Assembly (NCBI RefSeq): GCF_022458985.1
Contig: NC_061781.1
Span: 12,675,501-12,739,500, forward strand
DNA from: Mugil cephalus
Taxonomy: Eukaryota > Chordata > Actinopteri > Mugiliformes > Mugilidae
DNA: 64,000 nt
Reading direction: 5' to 3'
Below, piece by piece: positions 10,501-22,194 of the stretch. Each line of letters begins with the position of its first letter. Within the stretch, counting starts at the first letter, position 1. The position numbers and the translations under genes are program-made. Below the pieces are notes generated by a model that saw nothing but the letters and a program-made list of their open reading frames with translations, had not been told where the DNA came from and made no database searches.

Positions 10501-11854
10501 ATCTAAAGCAGAAGAAAACACATTAATGGCATTGGAAAAAAGACATACACACACACAGAGAGCAATTGCGTGATTTACCCGTGTCTGCTGAGCGAAGTAT
10601 GATGTTTGGTTTTTGAAGTAACCATGCTGGCAATCCACCCTGGAACAGAAAACATTAAAGAGGCGAAAGAAGGAGGAGATTAAGCTTCTAATTTTTCATG
10701 ATACGTCCAATGATGTGTTTGGCCACACTGTCAGTCCCACGTCCTTTTTCTTTAAATCCATTGCAATTCTATCAGACTATCTGCTCCCTGCAGTTGAGAC
10801 CTACAACATCACAGTGGCTCAACTCTGTGGGTCTTGTTCCTTTTTCCCTGTCTACTGACATCACATTTGACTGTAAATTATAATAGATAAATTATTATTT
10901 AGTTGATAAAATACAGCATAATATTGCCTACTTTGAGCTGGAGGATCTGCATTTTCAAACTGTTGGTTGTCATTTTTCGTTTAGCACACTACACATTCCG
11001 TATATTTCTTCTTTAGGTTTGGATGTAAATAAAATCACCATTTCCCATTCCGCGCAGATGTACGGCCCCGGACGCAGGATGACCAGAAGTCCCGTCTGGT
11101 TGGCCAGATCCAAAAAATGCTCCAAATCTCTGTCCCCCGTGAAGTTCTGGATGCCTTGAACCGCTTCATGGAAGTTCCATGGCACATATCTGTAAAATAA
11201 TAATAATAATAATAATAATAGACGAGTAAACAGAGGAAGCTCTTTACAGAGAAGCTAACAATTGTATCCAGCTTACACTTGGATCGCATTGAGTCCGGTC
11301 ATGTACATCTTCATCAGCCGGTCTTTCCAGTAGAACCGTGGGATTCTGGAGTAGTGGATGCTGCCTGAGATGTACTGAAAGGGCCTCCCATCTTTCAGGA
11401 AACAGTTGTTTTTGTAGTCTATAGAGAAAGATCTTGTTCCAGAGACCTGCGGGAAAACATGGCAGCTGCTTTTAGAGGCAACATGTAGGAGATTTGTATG
11501 TTGTCACTCTTGGGTGATTCTTTATCTCTACTGGACAATGTAAAGTAAGGGTTATGTACCAGTTTGAATATATGTTAGTCTATGTTTTCTGTGAGAACAT
11601 CTGCCTGTAACTAAAAAGCTAAAATATATATATATATGGCTGATGTTTTGTTTGTTTGTTTGTTTGTTTTAAAGGTTTACAGAAATAAATTCCTGACAAC
11701 TGTAAGAAAACCCACAAACCGACACACAGAGAATCAAAGATCGACTCAGGAAACTATTAAAGAAGTACACTTTTAGTTTCGCTCTTACCAGGTTCCCACT
11801 GATAGATGAACAGACAAGGATCGCTGCAGCCAGGAGTAACACAGCAGCAGCCAT
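7591..11854 (-). CDS. glb1l: Beta-galactosidase-1-like protein, GH35
   Basis: Sixteen exons on the minus strand join in phase to a 633-residue protein. In gene order: 11854-11789, 11446-11277, 11189-11039, 10639-10579, 10502-10408, 10328-10148, 10052-9994, 9903-9782, 9425-9385, 9246-9128, 9034-8969, 8901-8812, 8709-8596, 8433-8302, 8135-7908, 7797-7591. Residues 1-20 form a signal peptide, so the product enters the secretory route to the lysosome or outside. The GH35 barrel keeps both catalytic glutamates: acid/base E185 in VENEYGSY and nucleophile E265 in [33 protein letters not shown] and [10 protein letters not shown] are family hallmarks. C-terminal beta domains end with [20 protein letters not shown]. 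Several N-glycosylation sequons (NFT, NQT, NVT, NIT, NAT) are present. One intron has a GC donor. Placement next to ankzf1 matches the human ANKZF1-GLB1L pair, which favours glb1l over glb1. Actual beta-galactosidase activity of GLB1L is poorly established. Confidence 0.94.
11197..11220. repeat. (TAA)n microsatellite in glb1l intron
   Basis: About eight TAA units immediately beside the splice acceptor of glb1l exon 3 on the minus strand, where it reads (TTA)n and forms most of the pyrimidine-rich tract. Confidence 0.9.
11646..11670. repeat. (GTTT)n microsatellite in glb1l intron 1
   Basis: Six tandem GTTT units; no other feature. Confidence 0.85.
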
Positions 11855-12003
11855 GTCTGCTGCTTCTGCGTAATGGAGAAACCTAAAATATATGCATATC
11901 TAACCAATTAACTGTATGTTACTCCATTCTTGAAATCCCTTACTGCTGCATGTCTGGCCCACGGACTACAACATTATTCACAATGTCCTGCTTTGAATTG
12001 ATA

Positions 12004-12011
12004 TCATGTGA
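12004..12011. promoter_or_regulatory. Candidate MiT/TFE M-box upstream of glb1l
   Basis: TCATGTGA fits the TCAYRTGA M-box bound by MITF/TFE factors, which control many lysosomal genes. It lies 150 bases upstream of the glb1l start codon. An 8-base match in AT-rich DNA can arise by chance. Confidence 0.3.
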
Positions 12012-12449
12012 TTTTCCGTGCTCGTCAGCAGACATATCACCAAAGGGTCCTAAAGTCTGTCGATTTAACGTCTTCTATTTATACCGATCAGACATGCGTT
12101 GTTGTCAATTTCACCGAATGTAGTTTAATTTTAAAAAATAAATAAATAAATAAAAATAAACAAGATTAGTGGTAAGTCATCGCTATCTGAAACTGTGATT
12201 TCAAAATTAAAATTTAATTGAAATTACACACACACATATATATATATATATCAATCATGTGCAGCTCACTTGGGAATAATGGACTTTACTAGCCTTTATA
12301 AAATTTTTATAGTTCTCAAGATACAATTGTTTGATCTAAGCACTTCATCAGTATTTGAAAATAAATAATTAAACCACAATATCTCAGACCGTAGTACTGT
12401 ATACTTAGTTACAACTGGGATGAACAATACAATATGTATACAAATGGAT

Positions 12450-12450
12450 A

Positions 12451-12495
<45 letters not shown>
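12450..12495. repeat. (AAT)n microsatellite
   Basis: About fifteen AAT units. It lies 20 bases from the short inverted-repeat element that follows. Confidence 0.95.
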
Positions 12496-12497
<2 letters not shown>

Positions 12498-12515
12498 AAT
12501 AGCATACCATAGCAT

Positions 12516-12663
12516 ACACTGCTGCCCATAATATTGGAATAACTTTTTTTTCCAGCACATTCCTGTTTTTAGTCCTGTTTATGTAAATCACATCGTCACA
12601 ATCATCTCATGAGAAAATGACCAGAAAAAAGGTATTTTATTTCAACTTTATGTGCAGCAGTGT
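12516..12663. mobile_element. Short terminal-inverted-repeat element (MITE-like)
   Basis: A 148-base unit starts ACACTGCTGCCCATAATATT and its reverse complement starts ACACTGCTGCACATAAAGTT. About 22 of the first 27 bases agree between the ends, including a perfect outer ACACTGCTGC. There is no coding capacity, as expected for a non-autonomous DNA transposon. A TA precedes the outer CACTG on the left, but no clean target duplication is visible on the right, so the superfamily is open. Confidence 0.6.
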
Positions 12664-14476
12664 CTATATTATAGAACTGTGTAGACCAACCCTGCCACTG
12701 AAGCCATAATGCTCACACAACATGCTGTCGCACTATACATTATGTAGGTTCACAACAATTCCCATTGTGTTTGACATGGCAAGTTAACAAAGCAGCCAGT
12801 TCAGGAACAGTTTGCTTTTTCACAGCTTTAGCATCACGTAGTGTGTCCGTGCATCTTTTCAAGGTTTTTGAATGATGGCTGAACGCTGGCTGACCTTGAC
12901 GTGTTTATCAAAGGGTTCTTTTTTTTTTGCCTTTTCCCCTGAAAAAACACTGTGACACACATTTAATAATGTGTGATAACTTTATGTTGCTTTAAAGACA
13001 CTAGATGGCGCTTTCATACCTAAATGAGAAGTGAACTGTACTTGTTGTCCCACATGTGATTTTGTTTTTGTAGTTTCACAAGAATATTAGAAATTTAAAT
13101 TACATTTTGAAGCCTGGTGGGAAACACTTTCAGTTTGTCTCAAAAATACTCAGGACTGATTTAGCAATACCAAAGTACTCAAACTGTTTAAGAAACACAT
13201 TTGTATGGAGTACAATCCATATAAGTACTATGCACTGCTTTTTCCTCTTCTTGTTACTATATCTGGAGTGGTTTATGAGTTGTTTCTGGGACACATTTGC
13301 TGCTTGTGTGCATAGCATGTTGGTTGCGGAGAGTCATTGAGTGGGAGTGAAGTGGCTGATGTTGCAATGTGTAATGTGAACAACAGTTTATCTCTGCATG
13401 ACATGTAAACACGAAGCAGTTAAACCTGGTAATTTGGGTTAATAATGCCTGCCCGTCAGTGCGTTTATAGGGTTACGCACAGACACTTTTTTATCAGAGA
13501 TGCTTACACTCTTCTTTTTTTTTATCAATTCCATCCTCTTTGCAGTAATGGCTGTCTATACACTAATCTCATTTCCTGCCTCTTTGTTCATCAGTCTCCA
13601 TTTTAACAAAATTAAAAGGGGGAGTTCACAATTGCTAATGGCAACAGATCTGGTCTGTCGATAAGACAAATGCTCTGGCTCTGTGGCTCATTAGGTCACC
13701 GTCTGATGCAGTTAATTGTCTTGGGAATGAGAGGAAGGACGACATACACGGGCTTGTAATTTGGTTATGAGCGTGGATAGTGCGCAAGGATAGCTTGTCA
13801 GTTTCCCATCTTTAAAGCCCCCGAGCTTGTCGAAAATGGATGTTCGAACCACAAAAAAATCCCAGAGACTAATGCACTGAGGGCAGCACCAATTACTGAG
13901 GCACTATTGCAAAAGTGGACGTCCAAAGAAAGGGATTAGAATAATACAAACAACAGAGAGACCACTTATCTGCTGTTACTGCAGTCGCAGACGCTGTCAG
14001 ATAAGATCAGTTTACATTCACTTCAGTGGATTTGCTTTTAAAAAACTCCTTAGGTGACTTGAGCGCTGCAGTCCACTTTTAATTTACTCTACACGTTAAA
14101 ACTATAGACCAAACCTGCCAACAATTATTGGGGAGGTCTGCCCCTGTAATGTGACGGGAGACACAGAAAACCCTCACCCTAGGGCTGGGCGTCACCTCAA
14201 TGAAGTCATCTCCCCAGAGTCTGTAATTAGATTGAACCATCCCCTCCATCCCACTATCCCCCGAATAGGACCTCTTTGTTGTCTCTGGTTGAAGCAGGTG
14301 TATTAAGATAACCCTGCCCCCACGTGCTCCAGCCTCCCACAAATACAGTTCATTTGGAACAGCTGATGTCGAAGGGGACAGCCATGAATTTTACGAGCAT
14401 CTTACAGAACTTGCCACAGTTGTTAAGTGTTTTCTGTCTATTCAAGTAATCCTGGACGTACAAGATGACGTCTAGT

Positions 14477-14720
14477 TAGGTTTTAGACAGCTCCAAAACA
14501 CAGAAACTGGGATGACTGGCAGCAGTTCACCGTGATGTTCGGTCAGTGCAAGGCCAATCTTAATCAGCTTCCGTCTTATTTGTGTAATTAATTAAGTTGT
14601 TTTAGGTAGTGCCTGCTCTGTGTCATCACCGTTTAACAATGACGTCCCACAGGGGTTAGTTTTAGGCCCGCTACTTTTTCCAATTATATGCTTCCTGTAG
14701 GTCACGGCATTTAGCAATTC
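14477..14720 (+). mobile_element. Decayed non-LTR retrotransposon reverse-transcriptase fragment (L2-like)
   Basis: Around 14640-14700 the translation reads PQGLVLGPLLF, the conserved block of LINE reverse transcriptases (usually PQGSVLGPLLF). Upstream, 14477-14530 resembles the preceding LQNT-type block of L2/Maui elements. The frame is broken on both sides, so this is an inactive scrap. Confidence 0.6.
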
Positions 14721-14936
14721 AAAATCTTAATCTAAATTACATTTTTTATGCCTTTTTATACCTTTCATTCAAGAGGTAACTGTCAGGCCAGGATTGTAGC
14801 TCGTCATGTAATTTATTGTTTAATAGGCCTAGCCAACATAGCCTAAACCACCTACAGTACGTATAGAATGCAATAGGCCATGAAGCAGAAATCCTTGACT
14901 CCATTTTAGCTGCAGCATCCAGTGGTTTTAATAAAA

Positions 14937-14940
<4 letters not shown>

Positions 14941-14982
<42 letters not shown>
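14941..14982. repeat. (AT)n microsatellite
   Basis: Twenty-one uninterrupted AT units. Confidence 0.95.
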
Positions 14983-14984
<2 letters not shown>

Positions 14985-17900
14985 CTGTCATACACATCCT
15001 TCCATTGTTTTGCCTCATCTTTGATCTTTTAACCTCACATGTAGCTGTTCATGACCTGAGGTCCTCTCTATTGGAATTCATTGTGGTACATCCAAGAGAA
15101 CTTGTTAGCAGAGGTAGATATTCAATTATTTATAATCAGGGACCCATGGATTTGAAATGGTTTAATAGAATAACTCAGGTTAGCTATGAGATGGCTTTTG
15201 AATTTGAAAGGTTCTTTTGGCAGCACGTCTTTCATACAACACACCTTGTGTCGACATGTGAACTCAGCAAAATAACAGCAATAGTAGTTCATACACATTC
15301 AGGGGTGGTATTGCCAGTTCTGAACATATATGGTAAATCTCACTGATAAGTGATGTAACAGTTACAGGGTAAATTCGCGATGAGCTGCACATACTTCACA
15401 TGGCTGAATCATATGGGATGAAACAGCACTTCAGAATTCCCCACAAGTTCCATATCAGCCCTGAGCTCAGGATATTGTGGAGGAATGTACCTTCTGTGTT
15501 GTCTTAGACTCTGAATGGGCAGTGAGTCACTGCTGGGTCTCACCAAGACTAATACTCTGGACCCCGAGAGAAATTAGTTCTGAGAAACTAAACAATAAAC
15601 AAAAACATACCAGCACCATGGTCAAACTCCCCTGCACTTCACGATGGAGACATATCTGCAGTTGTTTGCATGCTTAGCATTTCTTTCCAGATTTCCTAAA
15701 GCAATTAAGCCGCAAGTAAGAATAGATAGGGGGTAGAATGCAATCTTACTGTGGGAGTATTGAAATATGAGGCTCGATAAACAAGCAGGAAGTTGACAGT
15801 GTGGGAGAGCATGGGAAGAGTGTGAGCAGGGTCCCATGCTTCAGTTTTCAGGAAGGTATGGTATGCATTTGGGGAGCAAGCATGCCTGAGGAGGAATGTT
15901 TGTGGTGAGATATACTCTGACTTCCTGCTGCTTGGACTTCAACTCCACTGAAGTCACAGAGGATTCATCATAGCTGATGGAAACTATGGCAGATTATCTT
16001 CTCTAATAGCTCCTTCACCAGTAGCTTTCCGTGCTGATTTATATCTTCCTTTAAAAACAATTAATAACAACAACATTGCCTTTGTGAAATGTCCAAACAC
16101 ACACTGGTTAAATTAAAATGATAAGTAATGACTCCGATGATCCCTCGTCTTGCCATCGCTCATTTTGTTGAGTGCTTTTAGTCAGATCTCTGCAGTTCTA
16201 GTGTCATTCCTCTCAGGCTCAGCTGTGCAAGACTGTGTGTTCAGTGCTAATTAACTAATGGTAGCACCCTCTCAAGCTAAGATGATGACCATATTAAAAA
16301 TCACCCCGTTACGTTTGTCACTGCGAGGATTTTAGCATTTAACTCTTTGTGAAACAGTTAAAAAAAAAAATAATAATAATAAAAAAAAGTGGTTACTTAC
16401 TCGCTTACACTTGCATTTAATTTCCGATAAAAACTGAATTAAAAAAAACACAAAAACACAACAAATTAATAACTAAAACAGCCCTTATTTTTGGCAATAA
16501 TTATAGGTTCTATATAACTTTCTCTGAAGGTCTCTGTGTCTGTGAATCAGCTATAATACCACAGAGATGGTTGACATAGGTGTGAGTAATGCTTTCAATA
16601 GCATATCAGTTGTCCCTGTGATGTTCCGGGATCAGTAATGTAATTCAATAAACGCTGCGCCACGATTCGTCATCGGCCATATTTACACGTTAATGTCGAT
16701 GCCGCTCGTCAGAGTGATGCGATAAAGATTGAATCACCTTTGTTTGACACCGTTGGATGCTCCATGTTTATTTCAGTGCGCCTTCTCTTCTTTTATTCAT
16801 CCGTCTTAGCTAAACTGCATCAGGTTCAATCAATTTGACACCCCCTCCTCCCGCCTGCCTCTTTGCTTTGTTCCCTGGATGTGTCCGATGATCCCCTGCT
16901 CCCCTGACACAGCAGACCCCATCCTGAAAGGTGAATAAGCAACGACCACTTAGATTTCATTAGTGAAATTCACTATTAAGAAGCATTACTCACAGCTATA
17001 TGAATGAATTTGCTAATCCCATACTGTCTCATATATTATCCTACTTCACTTAAGACAGTTTTACACTCTCAGCATTTGCAGGTCAGACTCCAGTCACCCT
17101 CTTGTGTATTATTTCCAGATGGATAACTGACCCATTTGCCTGCATTGCCACTAACTTAAGCATAAATCAGGCTGTAATAAACAGAGGGATGATTTTTTTT
17201 AAAAAAAATAATCAAGCCTCCTCCAGTTAAGTGGTTACCGTGGTCTGGTTATGACTGACGGCCCTTGGCTGTGGAGAGGCTAATCAGTCACCCCCACTCA
17301 GTAAGACCTTCATCACATGTGCTCAAGCCAGACGTATCCATTATTTGACATAGGGCTGCAAAAGGGCTTTTCACCTGACCTGAATGACTTTGCCTGAGGT
17401 CTTTTCAGCCAATAGAAGGGGTCCTCCCAGACACTCTGACTCCATTACATTTCCTCACATGTCACCCTCTATTTTCACATTTAGTCTGATGCTTTTATAA
17501 TGGAGACAATAGGTGGATCAGGGATGGTTACATGATCCATCCTCGTTTGGAGGAGTCCATAAAAAAAAGGTTTTTGTGAATGAGAAATATGCGGTTTTGC
17601 TCTGGCCATGTCTGCTGGTGCTGCTGTGCGGTCGTAAAGGACATTTCTTCCCACAAACGGACCACATGTACTAACAGCAGGATGTGGGGACGAAGATTGT
17701 TCATCAGATTTGTGCTGCCTTCAGGCTTTACATTAAAGCTTGTAAAATGAAACCCTAGATAAACATTTAATTTGAACTCAATTGTGATTCTTATATCATT
17801 AATATATTTAAATCGATAAATTACTTCTTTTAATATGATAAATAATTGTAGGATGAAGTGCCCATCGTAAAATTACATTGACTGGTAGTTTTCAGTGCAC

Positions 17901-20900
17901 ATGTTTAGTATAAGACTCAGCTGATCATTTGTCAGCCTGTGGTATGCCTGGTGTTTCCTCCCTGGTATGCAGGCTCACATTGTTTTTCAAACATAATTGA
18001 AAACCTTTGGAAACTCTGACATATGTTGTGAGATGAGCACTGTCTCAACCGTTTCCTTGAAACTAGCAGCCATAACTTAATAAGCAGTAGTTAACAGAAT
18101 GTAAATGTAATTATTTCTTAAACTGTGAGTGATTGGAGAAAGTTTGGTACAGGTGTTTCAAGTAGTGCTGTCTTCTTCAAAACAAGAGCATACTTCAGAG
18201 GCATCGCTCTCACACGTCACCTGCACAACCTCAAACGACCAAACCGGGATATGTTGACTGGCTGAGGCTATAGCTAGAGTAAAGAACAGCAGGTTGCATG
18301 ATCCCTATCCCTTCCCCCGGTCGCCCTGGGGAGCTCGATGACCAAATGGGTGCATTGTTTTTACTCTCTGTGTCCTCTAAGGTAGAAAGCTTTGCTCTTA
18401 TGCGCAGCTTGTTCTCTGCCTGCCAGCTTGCCAACCTTTGGGGGCATTTAATTAGCGGATTCGTGCAAAAAGCAGGTCTTTCACTATTGTTTTCTCATTG
18501 TTTTGGCAAATGTGTATTGGGTAATAATTCGAAACAATACTGAATATCCTCAACAAGCCACTTTTGCCAGTTTCACTGGCTTTCGTGACTATATTTTATG
18601 ATTAGGGTTGAAACACGATGTACGACGTTAACTGTTCCTGCACACTGCCCCATATTTCGCACAAATCCCAGAATGCTATCTAAGTGCACAGTTGGTATTT
18701 TGATACTTTACTATGGTCTGAGCAGGCGTTGATAACAATATGTGAACTGTAAGTGCTTGTGTTAACAGACAATCAATAGATTTCTTACATAATACATTTA
18801 CTTCCAATCTAGTCTCCTCTGATGTTTTGAATTTTCTCTGCAGCAGATCAATATTAGTTTAACCTTGCTTTCCACTTCCACTGCACGGCCCAACACTGCG
18901 TACTGTGTCTGTTTTAGCATTAAGCTTAAAGGAAATTGTTTTTCCTAATTTTAATTTTGTGGCATTTTCCCCAAAGCAGATATATGCAAAAGGTCAAAGA
19001 GCCACAGATGAGACAGACAGAGAAACCAGGGAATTACTCAAAGGTCCGGAGTCAAACCCTTTTAATAAAACAATATTCGTCCAGAAATATTTAAAACCCC
19101 ACTGCGCTGTCTGCATTTTTTAAGGCAGCAACGCGTGTAATGATTCACTAACGAGTGATTTGTTTTCAACGAAGGAATCAGGTGACTCTGAGAAGAAACA
19201 TTCTCCTTCTCTGCTGCCAGTTAAAAGGTCTCTGAGTGGTAAAGCTTTGGCACTGCTCAGGGATTTTTCACTATCTTAAAGCCCTTACAGGAACACAAAC
19301 AGTGATTGGACTGTTCTTGTGAAAGCTGCTCCTGAACTTATTATCAGGAATTATTCGGTCACCACAGTCAACACAATGCTTGTCAAATCTCATACCCACA
19401 AATGTATGAATATGCATATTTCTATATTGTATATCGTTATGTGTTACTCCTATTTATCTTTCAGGTTTACCTTAAATCTGTAAATTTAATTTAATGTGAC
19501 TGAACTAAAGATCAACATGGGTTCACCCAGAGTTCACACCAGTAATACAAGGAACGAATGAAGAGGATTTGCAAGATTTAGGGATTGACCTTTGTGCAAA
19601 ATATGCCATGTCCTTATTTTATGTATACTTTAATTAATGTACAGTATTGAGGAGGATTTATAGTACAACAAAGGGATTTGGATCTTTGAGCGTGTTGTAT
19701 TAAACAACACTATTTAGAGATTTAGGGCTAGATAGAGATACACTATAACCTTGATGACTGTGAATCTTCATACACATCAGTGCAAAGCATGGATCCCATA
19801 TCGCCACTACTTTAAGCTGGAAAGGCAAGAAATAAACAGGCTCATAGTTGAGAAACTGCAACATTTATGGGCATTTAATGGGAAATCATACGCCGATGCC
19901 ATGATAACACAAGTCAAACACTGTCCCTGTATTGGCTCTCATTCTGTCAGAACTGATTATGCAACAGACTACACACAGTTTGCCAGTCAGGGTCTCTGGG
20001 GTGACCATTCAGTGCACAGCAGATTACTGTAAATGTCTTTTCACTGAGCCTGACTTGGTGGCTGATCTTACTGCCACAAGGTCACAGATTAAAAATCCAG
20101 TGTGTCTCCTCTTGTGCACTGTAACTGATTGTATATAAGCTTCAAAGACAACCAGCGAAAAAATGCCATCTGGTTGAGAGTGGGGTAAGCGAACAGGAAT
20201 AATGCATTTCTGTTTTGTTTACCTGCTTGCACGCAATCATCTAACAGTCAGTTGTTTGCATCTGTGCTAGAGGCCGTCACGCTGCTCTTATAAGTGAAAC
20301 TTGTAGCTTTTTAGTTTTTAAATTTGATAAAAATATATTTCGGCATATTCAGAAAAATTAAATACATCAAAGAAACAGCAAACATAACAATATAAAGATT
20401 GGTCTTCTTGGTTCGGAAGTATGAAAAAGTCTGACTTGTGTCAGATTTGACACATTAACGGCTCCCGGCCCAGTGTTATGAACTTAGTTGTCAACGACAG
20501 GTTCACTCCCTGTTTTAGTGTTGACTCCGTGTGAGAGTGAATGTGTTATCATGCCAGATGCTCAACTTTCTTCACTCTTTTCCGTGTTATTGCTTCTTAG
20601 GAACTGGCTTCTTCCAAAGAAATTATTTAATTATTTATTTATCTGTGGCCCAAAAAAACAAAAGAATTATATAAAACAACCAGCAGGTTAGTATTGGTCA
20701 AAAATATCTGCAGAACACAGTAACACTTTACTGTTGGCACAGAGCGTCAGTGAGAATGATCAATTCCCCGAGATATAACATTTGAAAGTTTTAAATACAA
20801 TTACTGAAGTCGAGTAGCACTAATAACACAACAATACTTTAAATTGCAGTGGGTTCTTTGACAGAAATATGAGAACATTTTTAAATGCATCCTAAACAGC

Positions 20901-21029
20901 TGTGCTCAAATAAAAAAACAATAGCCTAATTTATGGAAATCAGAAGTCTGTATTTCATGCCAGTGTTCAGTTCTTGAGACGTTTTGATACTTTGCGCAGA
21001 TCGGTCTGTGTAACATAGACCTACAATTA

Positions 21030-21175
21030 GGATAAGACTTTAATGATCCACAAGTACAAATGTAGGGGTTATCACAAATTAGCATAAAAAAGAAATAGAA
21101 ATAAGTTAAAATAAAACAAATTAAATGTGCAAGAAATATTTACAGTCGCTGTAAAATAAATAAATAAAGCTGTTG
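21030..21175. repeat. Probable non-LTR retrotransposon tail
   Basis: GGATAAGACTTTAATGATCC followed by A-rich sequence and an AAATAAATAAATA end resembles the 3' tail of common teleost LINE/SINE elements (usually ACTTTATTGATCC). Degraded, family unresolved. Confidence 0.4.
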
Positions 21176-21839
21176 AAATCACAGCTTCTGGGGGTAACAG
21201 ATACATAAGCAGCCACCCCGCTGTCCAAACTCGCGAAATCTGTCATTGCGGTAGACAGAAGGAGGCCCCCTAGGGGAGGCTGTGGAGTATTGTCAATGCA
21301 CAGAAGGGGCCTTTATAAATTTAAGGGGTTTGATTGTTGCCATAGCAAAATATGTCAAAAGGTAGGGGCCTCCCTTTCTTAATATTTTCAAAAGGCCTGA
21401 AACCACTGCTTGGTTTGCCTGTCCTAAGGGAGCACCAACCACAGTTAAGTGAAGGAAACAAACAATGCAGAAGCGGCGGAGATCACGCACGCTGACAAAA
21501 CCAATCGGAGTATTGCTCTTGAAAAATACACAAAACTGTTCCTGCCCTAAGATCCTCGCCACCTGGTAAACGGTCTAAAATAAAACCTTACTCCGTCTGA
21601 CCTACCTCTTCCTCTTCCTTCCCAGTTTATTTTTCCCAAAGGAGGAAGTAAATCTAATGGTTCTGCTTATCCTCAGTTTTGCACATATGGATGGAAGTAA
21701 ACCCATGCTGGTGTTTTTCATTTAAATTATTATTTTTTCTATTATTACTATTATTTAAATTGCCAGTATTTTAAGGGTAGGCTGTCTGGCGTTAAATGTG
21801 TGCAGTCTTTGTAGAAACAAACAAAGAGGGCGTATGCAG

Positions 21840-22194
21840 AGGGGCAGGTCTGTGGCCCCGCAGGCTCCTCCTCTCTGCATAATATGCCGGCTCCATTGAA
21901 ATGACTAGACAGCAGAAACAGGGCAGCAGCTCAGCAGCTTGTCGGGACGCCGAGGACGCGGCGGAGAAAGCGAGAAGGAGAAGAAGTCTGAAGTGTCCGG
22001 GCAGAGGAGTGTGCAGGATGGCTCGGTCCTGACCGGCCGAGTCTGGTGAGCGAGTGGCAAAGAGGAAAAGAAGAGCTTTCATTCATCTTCACGAGGCGGA
22101 TGGAAATTATTTGGGAATACGGCTTTCTCTCCTCCTCAACTGTGGTACCCTGAAGTCAGACTACAAAGAGACGAGGGGTCGGTCTGTGGTTAAG
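21840..22194 (+). promoter_or_regulatory. myo10: Promoter-proximal region and 5' UTR of the myosin-X gene
   Basis: A GC- and CpG-richer block within AT-rich DNA precedes the start codon at 22195, with purine-rich sequence typical of a 5' leader. It contains two short upstream ORFs: ATG at 22018 with stop at 22030-22032 (four codons, MARS), and ATG at 22100 with stop at 22151-22153 (17 codons). The exact transcription start cannot be read from sequence. Confidence 0.5.

Larger units (their letters stand above)
11855..21839. other. Ten-kilobase intergenic region between glb1l and myo10
   Basis: Apart from the repeats listed separately I see no exon with plausible splice sites, no tRNA-like fold and no conserved protein frame. 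AT-rich throughout with several A/T homopolymers. The 113-codon frame at 15005-15346 has no recognisable motif and follows an (AT)n tract. Confidence 0.5.

Noticed and set aside
15005..15346. 113-codon open frame in the intergenic region
   Set aside because: No domain or motif recognised, it follows an (AT)n tract, and no splice or promoter context supports it.
16620..16760. CpG-richer stretch about 5 kb upstream of myosin-X as an enhancer
   Set aside because: Suggestive composition only; conservation cannot be judged from one sequence.
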